NCBI GenBank assembly: GCA_964017155.1
Contig: OZ024854.1
Coordinates: 68,108,754-68,172,753, forward strand
Reading direction: 5' to 3'
From: Oasisia sp. SBJ-2009
Lineage: Eukaryota > Annelida > Polychaeta > Sabellida > Siboglinidae
DNA length: 64,000 bases
A program made the translations under genes and the position numbers. Under the pieces are notes generated by a model. The model was not told the origin of the DNA and did no database searches. It worked only from the letters and a program-made list of their open reading frames with translations. Shown here one piece after another: positions 35,962 to 45,829 of the stretch. How positions within the stretch are numbered: position 1 is the stretch's first letter; each line of letters begins with the position of its first letter.

Positions 35962-38900
35962 CTATGGAAGAACAAAAGAAAAAGCTGGTACACTGAAAGT
36001 TAATCAGCATCATTCTACTACTGGTGTCCAAGTCTCCCGATTTGGTGGGTGATGTTCAAAGTCTAGAGAATCTCCCGAGTTAGAATACAAATCTCCCAGT
36101 TATGTTCAAATACTTAAAAAATTCCATTGAAAGATTTGAAACACCCTATTGTGTCTTGATGATTGATCTCTCTATTTTGGGTCATTCAACTTGGAAATTA
36201 TGTACACATACTATAACACCCTTCTACATTAGAAAACAATGTAATTATAACTGGGAGCCTCGTTATCTCAAGTGGGTAAACAATGTAAAGAAGAGTGTAA
36301 ACAACAGTGTAAAGAAGAGTGTAAATGAGGGTAAATAATGTAAACAACAATGTAAAGAAGGGTGTAAACAACAGTGTAAATAGTGTAAACAACAGTGTAA
36401 AGAAGAGTAAACAACAGTATAAAGAAGAGTGTAAGCAACAGTGTAAAGATAACACACACCTGCCACCATTCGTACTCGGCGGTGTCGGAGTATGGCACCT
36501 CGACACCGTGACACTGTAGAGCGAAGTAGAGCACCGCCACGGCGATGTGCTCCGGGCTGTACTCTAGACACACGTTGCCATGGTAACTGTCTCTAAGGAT
36601 GGCCCATGCTGTCGTGGCAATGGGAACTTTCTGCTTGACAACAGGATCCAGCCAATCGTAAACCGACTTGAGATAGTGAAGAAGAAACTGGAGATAGAAC
36701 AAGTGGGGTTGTTTAGTAACACTGTTCTCTTGCAGTAAAGTCACAAGTTTCAACTGCTGCAGTAATGTATACACAGGAGTAATGATGTAAACATTCATGA
36801 CACCATTGTTGAGTCCAGCGGATCAATGATCGTTTCATTTGTGAGCATTCAGAAACTGAGCTTGTGAAATGAGGGTCCCTATTATATGAGAAAATAAGAG
36901 GGTCAGTTACAACATAACGACTGCTGTTTTGGTCACATAGTTGGACTAGGTATAACCTACAAATACAAAAAATGTAGACCATGTTTGTGAAAATATCAAC
37001 AACAAACACTGTTGGAAAGATTAAACACATAATAAGTTAGGAAATAAAATTACTGTCCTCAATTTTTTCTAAAAAGAATAATTTTAAACACTGCAGGTCT
37101 TTACAAATCTGGATTTTAGTTACATAAGAATCACAGAAACTAGACACAACAAAACAATTGTAAGTTAACTATTAAACTGCAACAGAATATTGAGTTAAGG
37201 ACAGATGCCTGTAAGTGAAGCGAAGAAGGACTACACATCTCATGTGGGTGAGTGAAGGATTACAAATCTTATGTAGGTGAGTGAAGGACTACACATATTA
37301 TGTAGGTGAGTGAAGGACTACACATCTTATGTAGGTGAGTGAAGGACTACACACCTTGTGTGGGTGAGTGAAGGACTACACACCTTGTGTGGGTGAGTGA
37401 AGGACTACCCACCTTGTGTGGGTGAGTGAAGGACTACACACCTTGTGTGGGTGAGTGAATGACTACACACCCTGTGTGGGTGAGTGAAGGACTACACACC
37501 TTGTGTGGGTGACTGAAGGACTACACACCCTGTGTGGGTGAGTGAAGGACTACACACCTTGTGTGGGTGAGTGAAGGACTACACACCTTGTGTGGGTGAC
37601 TGAAGGACTACACACCCTGTGTGGGTGAGTGAAGGACTACACACCCTGTGTGGGTGACTGAAGGACTACACACCCTGTGTGGGTGAGTGAAGGACTACAC
37701 ACCTTGTGTGGGTGAGTGAAGGACTACACACCTTGTGTGGGTGAGTGAAGGACTACACACCTTGTGTGGGTGAGTGAAGGACTACACACCTTGTGTGGGT
37801 GAGTGAAGGACTACACACCTTGTGTGGGTGAGTGAAGGACTACACACCTTGTGTGGGTGAGTGAATGACTACACACCCTGTGTGGGTGAGTGAAGGACTA
37901 CACACCTTGTGTGGGTGAGTGAAGGACACATGGAACTTGAGTGCGCGGATGATGTACAGTTCACACTGGACGAGGTTCTCGCGTTGACACCAGTAGGACA
38001 CGCCCATGTCCAGGGGAGGCTGGTCCTTGTTAAATGTCCTGTTGCAAATGTCCAACACATGGATCAGTATTTCTTTCTGATTAACAAATTCATATCAAAT
38101 TAGCACAATACAAAATTAATATAACAACTGTCTATTTAACAATAATGTATTATTATTAAGTTTTTTAGAAGATAGAATGTTTGTCAATGTATACAGTGAT
38201 CAATAACAAATGACTTCAGCCAACATCATGTTGTTTGATACCAATTAACACATACCTACATCAGCCTGAGAATGACAAAAGTTTAATAATTATTTTTTTT
38301 AATAAATAAATATTTTTTACACAAAATCTACGTTCCTAATGTGACATATGTGTAAAATCTAGGTACAAAATTTGAGTGATTGTTTGATTTGCATCAAACA
38401 ATCACTGTAGTGATACAAACTTGCCTGTAGCAGACATTGATGATGTCCGTCAGTCTCAGATGTTCCTCTTCCAACTTTGCAGCTAAATACAGAGACGTTG
38501 TTGCAATCAGCTGAAAACAAAACATCATACGTGTTTAGATAATCCAACTGAAACACAAAAAATATACGATTTGTTATTAAAAATAATGTAACAGGAATAA
38601 CAAGTCAACAACCAGTGCATATTTCTCAAGACAGCGAAGATTACCTGGGACCAGTTTGAAGAAGCTTGCTTATGACATTGTAGTGGTCGATAATTTGTCG
38701 GAAGCCTAAAACATTGTAAAGCTACAGTAGTTGCATTTCATGAGTCTCCTCAGCAGGCATTCTTAGCTGTACCTTGAAATTAGGAGGCGAAAGTTTATGT
38801 TACTTGAAATATTTACGGGATGCTCCCGGCATGTCCACTCTCAATATAATGATTTCTAAGTAGTGAGAGACTGGTATCGTCGGTACTCACATAAGGGTCC

Positions 38901-41177
38901 CAGGTGGAGGGATGGAAGTGTGTAGGTACTCACGTAAGGGTCCCAGGTGGAGGGGTGGAAGCGTGTAGGTACTCACGTAAGGGTCCCAGGTGGAGGGGTG
39001 GAAGCGTGTAGGTACTCACGTAAGGGTCCCAGGTGGAGGGATGGAAGTGTGTAGGTACTCACATAAGGGTCCCAGGTGGAGGGGTGGAAGTGTGTAGGTA
39101 CTCACGTAAGGGTCCCAGGTGGAGGGGTGGAAGTGTGTAGGTACTCACATAAGGGTTCCAGGTGGAGGGGTGGAAGCATGTAGGTACTCACGTAAGGGTC
39201 CCAGGTGGAGGGGTGGAAGCATGTAGGTACTCACATAAGGGTCACAGGTGGAGGGGTGGAAGTGTGTAGGTACTCACATAAGGGTCCCAGGTGGAGGGGT
39301 GGAAGCGTGTAGGTACTCACATAAGGGTCCCAGGTGGAGGGGTGGAAGTGTGTAGGTACTCACGTAAGGGTCCCAGGTGGAGGGGTGGAAGCGTGTAGGT
39401 ACTCACGTAAGGGTCCCAGGTGGAGGGATGGAAGTGTGTAGGTACTCACATAAGGGTCCCAGGTGGAGGGGTGGAAGTGTGTAGGTACTCACGTAAGGGT
39501 CCCAGGTGGAGGGGTGGAAGCGTGTAGGTACTCACGTAAGGGTCCCAGGTGGAGGGGTGGAAGTGTGTAGGTACTCACGTAAGGGTCCCAGGTGGAGGGG
39601 TGGAAGTGTGTAGGTACTCACGTAAGGGTCCCAGGTGGAGGGGTGGAAGTGTGTAGGTACTCACATAAGGGTCCCAGGTGGAGGGGTGGAAGCGTGTAGG
39701 TACTCACGTAAGGGTCCCAGGTGGAGGGATGGAAGTGTGTAGGTACTCACATAAGGGTCCCAGGTGGAGGGGTGGAAGTGTGTAGGTACTCACGTAAGGG
39801 TCCCAGGTGGAGGGGTGGAAGCGTGTAGGTACTCACGTAAGGGTCCCAGGTGGAGGGGTGGAAGTGTGTAGGTACTCACGTAAGGGTCCCAGGTGGAGGG
39901 GTGGAAGTGTGTAGGTACTCACGTAAGGGTCCCAGGTGGAGGGGTGGAAGTGTGTAGGTACTCACATAAGGGTCCCAGGTGGAGGGGTGGAAGCGTGTAG
40001 GTACTCACGTAAGGGTCCCAGGTGGAGGGATGGAAGTGTGTAGGTACTCACATAAGGGTCCCAGGTGGAGGGGTGGAAGTGTGTAGGTACTCACGTAAGG
40101 GTCCCAGGTGGAGGGGTGGAAGCGTGTAGGTACTCACATAAGGGTCCCAGGTGGAGGGGTGGAAGCGTGTAGGTACTCACGTAAGGGTCCCAGGTGGAGG
40201 GATGGAAGTGTGTAGGTACTCACATAAGGGTCCCAGGTGGAGGGGTGGAAGTGTGTAGGTACTCACGTAAGGGTCCCAGGTGGAGGGGTGGAAGTGTGTA
40301 GGTACTCACATAAGGGTCCCAGGTGGAGGGGTGGAAGCATGTAGGTACTCACGTAAGGGTCCCAGGTGGAGGGGTGGAAGTGTGTAGGTACTCACGTAAG
40401 GGTCCCAGGTGGAGGGGTGGAAGCATGTAGGTACTCACGTAAGGGTCCCAGGTGGAGGGGTGGAAGTGTGTAGGTACTCACGTAAGGGTCCCAGGTGGAG
40501 GGGTGAAAACGCTGGAAGAACTTGTGGTAGATGGTAGCTGCGGAGGCGAGGGGCACGGCCTCCATGGTCAACTTGGTGGCTGCAACAAGCAATAGAACGT
40601 ATACCACATCATCTCGTCCTCTCACTATGAACTTTGCCCTATTTCACTTACAAGGTTTCATCCAGGCAGATACGCCAATATGATGAAACTACTCGCACAG
40701 GTAAGTTCTTACATAGCGCAGTATCCAGTCCTCAGGACTGTTCAAGTCAAAGCGCTTTTTTACTTCCCTGGTAGACCTGTTCAATCAAACACCATCTTAA
40801 TGTCTCTGGGAAGCATCCAGTCATGCTGCAATTAATGCGCTAAGGCTGCTCATACAAATATCCACTGCTGTCTATAGCCAGATACTTATTCATACAGCTG
40901 AGTGAACTGGAGCAATGTAGGGAAAAAACTTGCCCACGGTTTTACCACTGCAGTACAAGATTTGAACCCGGTTCTCGTAGTCGAGTGTCTGAATCTCTAC
41001 CCCTGTGCCACTGCGTTCTACATAGCACTCATGTATTTATTAACACAGTCACTGATTACACAGCCTAGTGAGCCTACCATATTTACAACAACAATATTGC
41101 ATTAACATAGGGAATAACTTACCAGCTTCAGTCATGAACCGAATCACTTTGAAGTGAAGCTTCTTAATGTTGGCCAT
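35875..41177 (-). CDS. CCNQ: Cyclin Q (CDK10-activating cyclin), 6 exons
   Basis: Exons on the minus strand: 41177-41123, 40579-40482, 38510-38425, 38038-37906, 36687-36460 and 35961-35875. They join in frame to 228 aa plus TGA (the human protein is about 248 aa). Cyclin Q (FAM58A) binds and activates CDK10. Features recalled from the family and visible here: N-terminal HFKVIRFMTEA, ATIYHKFF, LIATTSLYLAAKLEEEHLR (first cyclin box), NLVQCELYIIRALKFHVSF, then TAWAILRDSYHGNVCLEYSP, EHIAVAVLYFALQCHGVEVP and a short C-terminus ending YDLEVAS. The intron after exon 3 uses a GC donor. The ends of exons 2 and 4 with their donors are copied in long minisatellites downstream. The gene lies tail-to-tail with the nuclear receptor. 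Confidence 0.93.
36283..36445. repeat. Degenerate GTGTAAACAACAGTGTAAAG repeat
   Basis: Short irregular units starting about 15 bp inside the intron from the CCNQ exon 5 donor. Confidence 0.85.
36460..36687 (-). CDS. CCNQ: CCNQ exon 5 (second cyclin fold)
   Basis: Acceptor TTCTATCTCCAG. Encodes 76 codons from FLLHYLKSVYDWLDP through VPIATTAWAILRDSYHGNVC and EHIAVAVLYFALQCHGVEVP to EYEWWQ, with donor GTGTGTGT. This is the most conserved block against the cyclin Q family. Confidence 0.95.
37225..37925 (-). repeat. 29-bp minisatellite carrying the CCNQ exon 4 end and donor, ~23 copies
   Basis: On the minus strand each unit holds CTTCACTCACCCACACAAG|G followed by TGTGTAGT, matching the last coding bases and donor of exon 4. 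Some copies read CACAGG instead of CAAGG. Confidence 0.96.
37906..38038 (-). CDS. CCNQ: CCNQ exon 4
   Basis: Acceptor TTGCAACAG. Encodes TFNKDQPPLDMGVSYWCQRE, then NLVQCELYIIRALKFHVSFTHPHK, with donor AAG|GTGTGTAG. The last about 20 coding bases (CCTTCACTCACCCACACAAG) and the donor recur about 23 times downstream as a 29-bp array. Confidence 0.92.
38373..38419. repeat. Perfect 14-bp inverted repeat next to the GC donor
   Basis: AGTGATTGTTTGAT at 38375-38388, a 4-base loop, then ATCAAACAATCACT at 38393-38406. The flank 38393-38419 is identical over 27 bp to 43507-43533, so the pair is a small dispersed element or duplication. Confidence 0.85.
38425..38510 (-). CDS. CCNQ: CCNQ exon 3 (GC donor)
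   Basis: Acceptor GTTTTCAG. Encodes LIATTSLYLAAKLEEEHLRL, then TDIINVCY plus AG. The donor reads CTACAG|GCAAGT. Only this GC site joins in frame with exon 4 (AG+G gives Arg); the nearest GT three bases later would give an early stop in exon 4. Confidence 0.9.
38882..40505 (-). repeat. 43-bp minisatellite carrying the CCNQ exon 2 end and donor, ~38 copies
   Basis: On the minus strand each unit includes CACCCCTCCACCTGGGACCC, then TTAC|GTGAGTACCTAC, matching the exon 2 end and its splice donor. Variants TTAC/TTAT and GCGT/GTGT/GCAT form repeated patterns. Confidence 0.97.
40482..40579 (-). CDS. CCNQ: CCNQ exon 2
   Basis: Acceptor GCTTGTTGCAG. Encodes (A)TKLTMEAVPLASAATIYHK, then FFQRFHPSTWDPY, with donor GTGAGTAC. 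The last about 22 coding bases plus the donor are the founder of the 43-bp array that fills the next intron, so about 38 near-identical donor sites follow. Confidence 0.92.
40765..41020 (-). mobile_element. tRNA-derived SINE (minus strand) in CCNQ intron 1
   Basis: On the minus strand: a tRNA-like head with perfect A box TGGCACAGGGG (41010-41000) and B box GGGTTCAAATC (40969-40959). Acceptor-stem-like GCAGTGG pairs with TACTGC. The body contains CACTCAGCTGTATGAATAAG and TATCTGGC, like a SINE body motif I recall from other invertebrates. The 3' end is uncertain. Confidence 0.65.
41123..41177 (-). CDS. CCNQ: CCNQ exon 1
   Basis: ATG at 41177-41175, encoding MANIKKLHFKVIRFMTEA plus one base before donor GTAAGT. 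It lacks the Gly/Pro-rich N-terminal tail that I recall in mammalian cyclin Q. The adenine-rich leader before ATGG has no obvious acceptor. Confidence 0.9.
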
Positions 41178-41179
41178 TC

Positions 41180-43555
41180 TGAATCTTTTACTGCCAGTGT
41201 GTCATTCGCTGCACCAAGTCCATGTCTGACAAGTTCTGACACATAAACCACAAACATCAGGATGGTGTTTATATAACAAATATGGTGTTTGTATAAACAA
41301 CATGATGCCTACTCATTCACATGGAATTAGTCAACATAGATACAAAAATTAGACTATTTTATTATATTTCATTTTTATAATTTTAACTACACTGTACTAA
41401 GTTTTATATTGCATTTTAAATTTAATAAAATATTATTAATTTAATAAAATTTATTATTATGTCAAATTTGAAAGCTTCGTCGCGTCGGGATAGTAGCCAA
41501 CCAACATTTTCAACCACTTCTACGAGACACTCTGTCCCACAGCCCAGTGACACTGTTGGACACGAAAACGTAACTCTCCATTTATCGCGACATATCCCAC
41601 TACACTGACAGCGCACCGATTATGTTGCGTCGTAGACCACCCATATTATCGCCCACTACTTCACGCGCAAACATCCAGGCACCGCCTAGTTACAAGTACT
41701 TACAACAAACGCAACTCTACCGCAAAGTTATCTATGTTATGTTTATATATTCAACAAATTACTTTGTGAAGGAATGTCACATCGATGTTGATAGTGTTGC
41801 GCGCTCATTTACTCGAGCCGTTTCGAGCTCAGGTGCTAGTTCGGAGTTGTCATGGAGCGTTTTTGAACTTTCCGCCGCACTAGCACCAAAACGTACCCTT
41901 TCTGATCGCTGGCAGAAGCGGCGTAAACATGTCAGAACAGTTGGCAGTGTGTATGAAGGGAACGCTGTCAAACCAATGGCAGTGGGTGGAAACTATGTAG
42001 TTGAGGGTTGGTGCTATATCGGAAGAAGAAATTACACAATAACTCAAAATTTATGTAAACATAATCACTAGAAAACAGCACTCCTTGTCCTATCTTATCC
42101 CTCGTTCCAGAAATATTAATTATTACTTGTATCCTTTTCCCCATGCTATCATTTGACGTGTTGTAAATCAGAATAGTCGGGACACATTTTAGAACAATAT
42201 CCAGACTTTGCACTATTCAACTGTTATACATAACTATTTCTTCTGTATGTATAATTATTACTGTTATATGCACTAATTACTATTCTTATATATGCTTTGT
42301 TTTCCAATTCAGCTGACATATCCTTCCACCGGTATTCTAAGCAAATTGATCTGCCTTTTTATTTCCAGGTGGCACACATTTTGTGTCCCGACATGGCGTA
42401 GGACCTATATGCTTCTTCAGAACTGGGACAGAAGGGGTTTGGGAATGCTGAGTCTTCAATAGTTAGGGAGGGGGGGCTGGAGATATCATTAACCCCCAGT
42501 ATTTAGGAAAGTTCGTGCATTTTGGGTGCACCAACATTTCTGGACAGCCTGAAGGTTGTTTCTTGATTGGAACCAACAGAACACAAGATGTGGAGTGGTG
42601 TTGACTCAGACCCCCAATATGAACCTGTTCCAACGCTAGTGCATCCCTGGGAGTAAAACAGACACCAGATCTTAACACAAATGTCTCTATATATTGTAGA
42701 TGGGGTTATTATTTTTAAATCCTATTAAAAAACAGTTCAAGCTTGTGAGTACAGTAACACTTTATTTTGGACCTGAGGTCCACAGTACTTGAACACAGTA
42801 AAACATAGTTATATCACTATAACTAAACGGAAAATACACCATGCTGCCATGAAGAGTATTTCCAAATATACCCATAGTATCTTAGTAATAATGCTAGCAA
42901 TGGTGAATACTACCATGTCTATGAGAATTTGCTCAGGTTTCTTGCATAATCTATGAACCTGTGACACCTCGTGACTGCTCCGTGGGAAGATCTTGGCTCA
43001 AGCATTGTCCTACAACCACGTGGGCCAAACACTAGATGATCCTGATGAAATGTTGTGCTTTACAATAATCAAATATGGCAGGTGTTTATGAAATTGCACC
43101 AGTGGAAAAACGAAAGTGAATAAGAAACAAGATCACAGGTAGACTTGACCAAGTATGACATATCAGGTGTGTGGATTATTGGTGATGTTACAAAACAGAA
43201 CTGTAATTGAAGCACACACGATACCCGAGTTCTGTTTTTATCTCTGATTCAGTGACTTTGAGCAGAATGTAACAAACAGAATAAACACCACAACCTCTGT
43301 GCTAATTTGCATTAGCTATTTACAAATAGTAAATAATGCTAGTTTCTTTACATAAAAAAGACTACTTACAAAATCAAGCCCTGCTATGTATATAGGCAAT
43401 GATACTATAATTCGCAAATCGTGTTGTCTTCTAGCTACAGAACTGGACACGTTGTACCAAGTCTTGCTGTCTTCTGATTGGTCCAGTGCTGTATTGAGTG
43501 ATTTAAATCAAACAATCACTGTAGTGATACAAAATCAAACAAAAACATGTAAATT
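41180..43555. other. CCNQ upstream region
   Basis: 41470-42000 is less AT-rich and open on both strands (149 codons on plus at 41622-42071). No family recognised; it may be a divergent promoter region. An unexplained ORF-like patch lies at about 42480-42680. AT-rich beyond that. Confidence 0.35.
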
Positions 43556-43565
43556 TGACTGTGTT

Positions 43566-43650
43566 TTGTGGATGTGTGTGGCTGTCCTGTGTCAGAGCTG
43601 TCCTGTGTCAGGGCTGTCCTGTGTCAGGGCTGTCCTGTGTCAGAGCTGTG
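43566..43650. repeat. 16-bp repeat, ~4-5 copies
   Basis: GCTGTCCTGTGTCAGG units. Confidence 0.9.
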
Positions 43651-43759
43651 TCTGTGCCTGTCCTTGTGCATTTTGTGAGAAAGTTGAGAAACCTAAAAAC
43701 CAGTTGATTACACATCCCCAAGAGAAAATTTGCATATCTACATCATTACAATTATTTCA

Positions 43760-44215
43760 CATGCACCACCTGGTGACAGCGAATCAGCCAAGAACTGATT
43801 TGCCACCTCGTGACTCAATTGGGAACTGATGCACCACCTGGTGATTCAACTGGGAACTGTTGCGCCACCTGGTGACTCAACTGTGAACTGTTGTGCCACC
43901 TGGTGACTCAATTGGGAACTGTTGCACCACCTGGTGACTCAGCTGATAACTGATGCACCACCTGGTGACTCAGCTGGAAACTGTTGCGCCACCTTGTGAC
44001 TCAGCTGGGAACTGATGCAACACCTGGTAATACAGCTGAGAACTGATGCACCACCGGGTGATTCAGCTGAGAACTGATGCACCACCTGGTGACTCAGCTG
44101 TGAACTGATGCAACACCTGGTGACTTAGCAAAGAACAACTGATATGCCACCTGGTGACTCAGCTGGGAACTGATGCAACACCTGGTGACATAGCAAAGAA
44201 CAACTGATATGCCAC
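43760..44215. repeat. Degenerate ~31-bp minisatellite with a CACCTGGTGA core, ~15 copies
   Basis: Units of the form TGCACCACCTGGTGACTCAG plus CTGGGAACTGA, with substitutions. Copies with TGCGCCACCTGGTGA resemble the minus-strand CTCF core. Intergenic between CCNQ and the coiled-coil gene. Confidence 0.9.
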
Positions 44216-45470
44216 CTGACACTGTGTTGGGAGTATAAGAAGGTGGCACGGATGTGTGCGCATTACGTGGTGTTGTAACACGACTGACCAGTCAGTCTCC
44301 CTGGTCTAGCTTGTCCATCCTGCAGGCTGAGGACGTCTCTGACCAACAGTGTCAACCAGTTCCATGTCACTCTCAAGTGCTGTGAGATGCATTCTGTCCT
44401 GGCTCAGCACTGTCAAGTTGCATAAACTGTTGTTTGAATTTGCTACTGCATTCTAAACTCTACAAGTATAAATAAATAAAAAATAATAAATATATAGACA
44501 CTGCTTTATAAATATGGCATTGCAGATAGCCCAAGAACTCCCCCGTTGACTGTCACCTGGCATCAAGTCTGAGACCAGCTGAACCATGTCTCATCAGTCC
44601 AAGACAACATCACAAGCACAAATCATCACCACAACCAGCACTTAGACATTTTCTGTCCTCTTTTGAAAAAATCTTGTAATATTTTTTGCATAATTATATC
44701 AAATGTTATATTGTTTTGTTTGCTATTTCTTCAACACTGTAACCTCCATACCTGTATGCAGGTGAGAGGATTGATCAAGATCTACATGACAGAATAACTT
44801 GTATGTATTGCTGGCAAATGGCAAGTATGGTTATGTCACTGATGCTGTCATTACTGCCATCTCTCAACTCTGTGTTAGGCAAAAACATCTGTGTTCTGCT
44901 ATAATGGTGTTCATATTCATTTCACCAAAACTATGACTGCATATTTGACAATGCCATCCTAATTAGAGTTTGTAACAGGGATTCTTACCTTTACAACATA
45001 TGTCATTTGGCATAATTGAACCCTAATCATAGACAATAGTATCGAAAATACCCTAAATAGGATTCACAATTGACAAAAATGCAAAAAACGAAAAGTGGTG
45101 ACCCAGTGTAGAACACAGAACACAATGTACACAGACACCATCAACAGGTCACCAAGGCTTCCATGGTTCACTGAACCATATTATGAACAATTACATACTA
45201 TCTGTGACAAGGAAACTATGCAAAACAAATATTTCTTAATAAAATTATATTATTTAAAGGTGCATTTCGTCAAAAATATTGCATTTACAACCTTGACCTT
45301 CAGGTCCCGGTTGAGACATGACTCGCATGATGACATCACAAACACAAAACATGACGTGACATGCTGTGTTCACAACATGTTATCGTTTTCACTTTTATAT
45401 AAAATTGATCACAACTGCCGTTTCCAGTTTTCGTACTTTAACTTGTTTTAATTAATTACTCCACATTTTT
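44216..45470. other. Intergenic spacer
   Basis: No gene recognised. AT-rich. Confidence 0.4.
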
Positions 45471-45473
45471 ACT

Positions 45474-45479
45474 TTTATT
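45474..45479 (-). terminator. Candidate poly(A) signal, coiled-coil gene
   Basis: AATAAA on the minus strand, about 235 nt after the TAG of the coiled-coil gene, in an AT-rich stretch. Confidence 0.45.
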
Positions 45480-45668
45480 TTTTCTTTGCACTTTTAAGGA
45501 TTTCTCGTTTACAAAGTGTCATGCCACAAATGACCTGAAGAAACGTTCAGTTCTTCCATGGTCCCGCAGCAACTGCACAGCCGGAGGCTGATTGGCTGAC
45601 ATGTATCATAAATATAATACTCTGTGTTTTATACACAATGTTGCATGTTCTACGCCATCAGAGGCAGT

Positions 45669-45687
45669 CCACTAGATGGCAGCACTG
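45669..45687 (+). promoter_or_regulatory. CTCF-like motif after the coiled-coil gene stop
   Basis: CCACTAGATGGCAGCACTG, about 27 bp beyond the TAG. Close to the CTCF core CCA.YAGRKGGCAGC. Confidence 0.3.
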
Positions 45688-45713
45688 TCACTTCCTGCTG
45701 AGCCGCTGTGGCG

Positions 45714-45829
45714 CTATACAAAGTAGTTCCGTTTGAGCGTGTTCAAGTATTCTGTGCTCGACTTGTGCAGTTCGCTGTCTGCAAATGAGTGGCCCAGTCG
45801 CTGGGGCACGTCGATGTCAATCTTTGGCT
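45714..45829 (-). CDS. Coiled-coil gene last exon and stop
   Basis: Acceptor TCTGATGCAG. Encodes (E)PKIDIDVPQRLGHSFADSE, then LHKSSTEYLNTLKRNYFV and TAG at 45716-45714. The ending S.EY...LK.NY.. stop is the strongest single match to ANKRD26. Confidence 0.87.

Noticed and set aside
41622..42071. 149-codon plus-strand ORF upstream of CCNQ
   Set aside because: No recognisable domain, no clear splice or poly(A) context, and the opposite strand is also open. Kept only as a possible divergent promoter region.
42463..42678. Short patch with a protein-like reading on both strands
   Set aside because: A short NPQY-containing reading recalled Trk-type receptors, but there is no kinase sequence nearby and the frame closes quickly.
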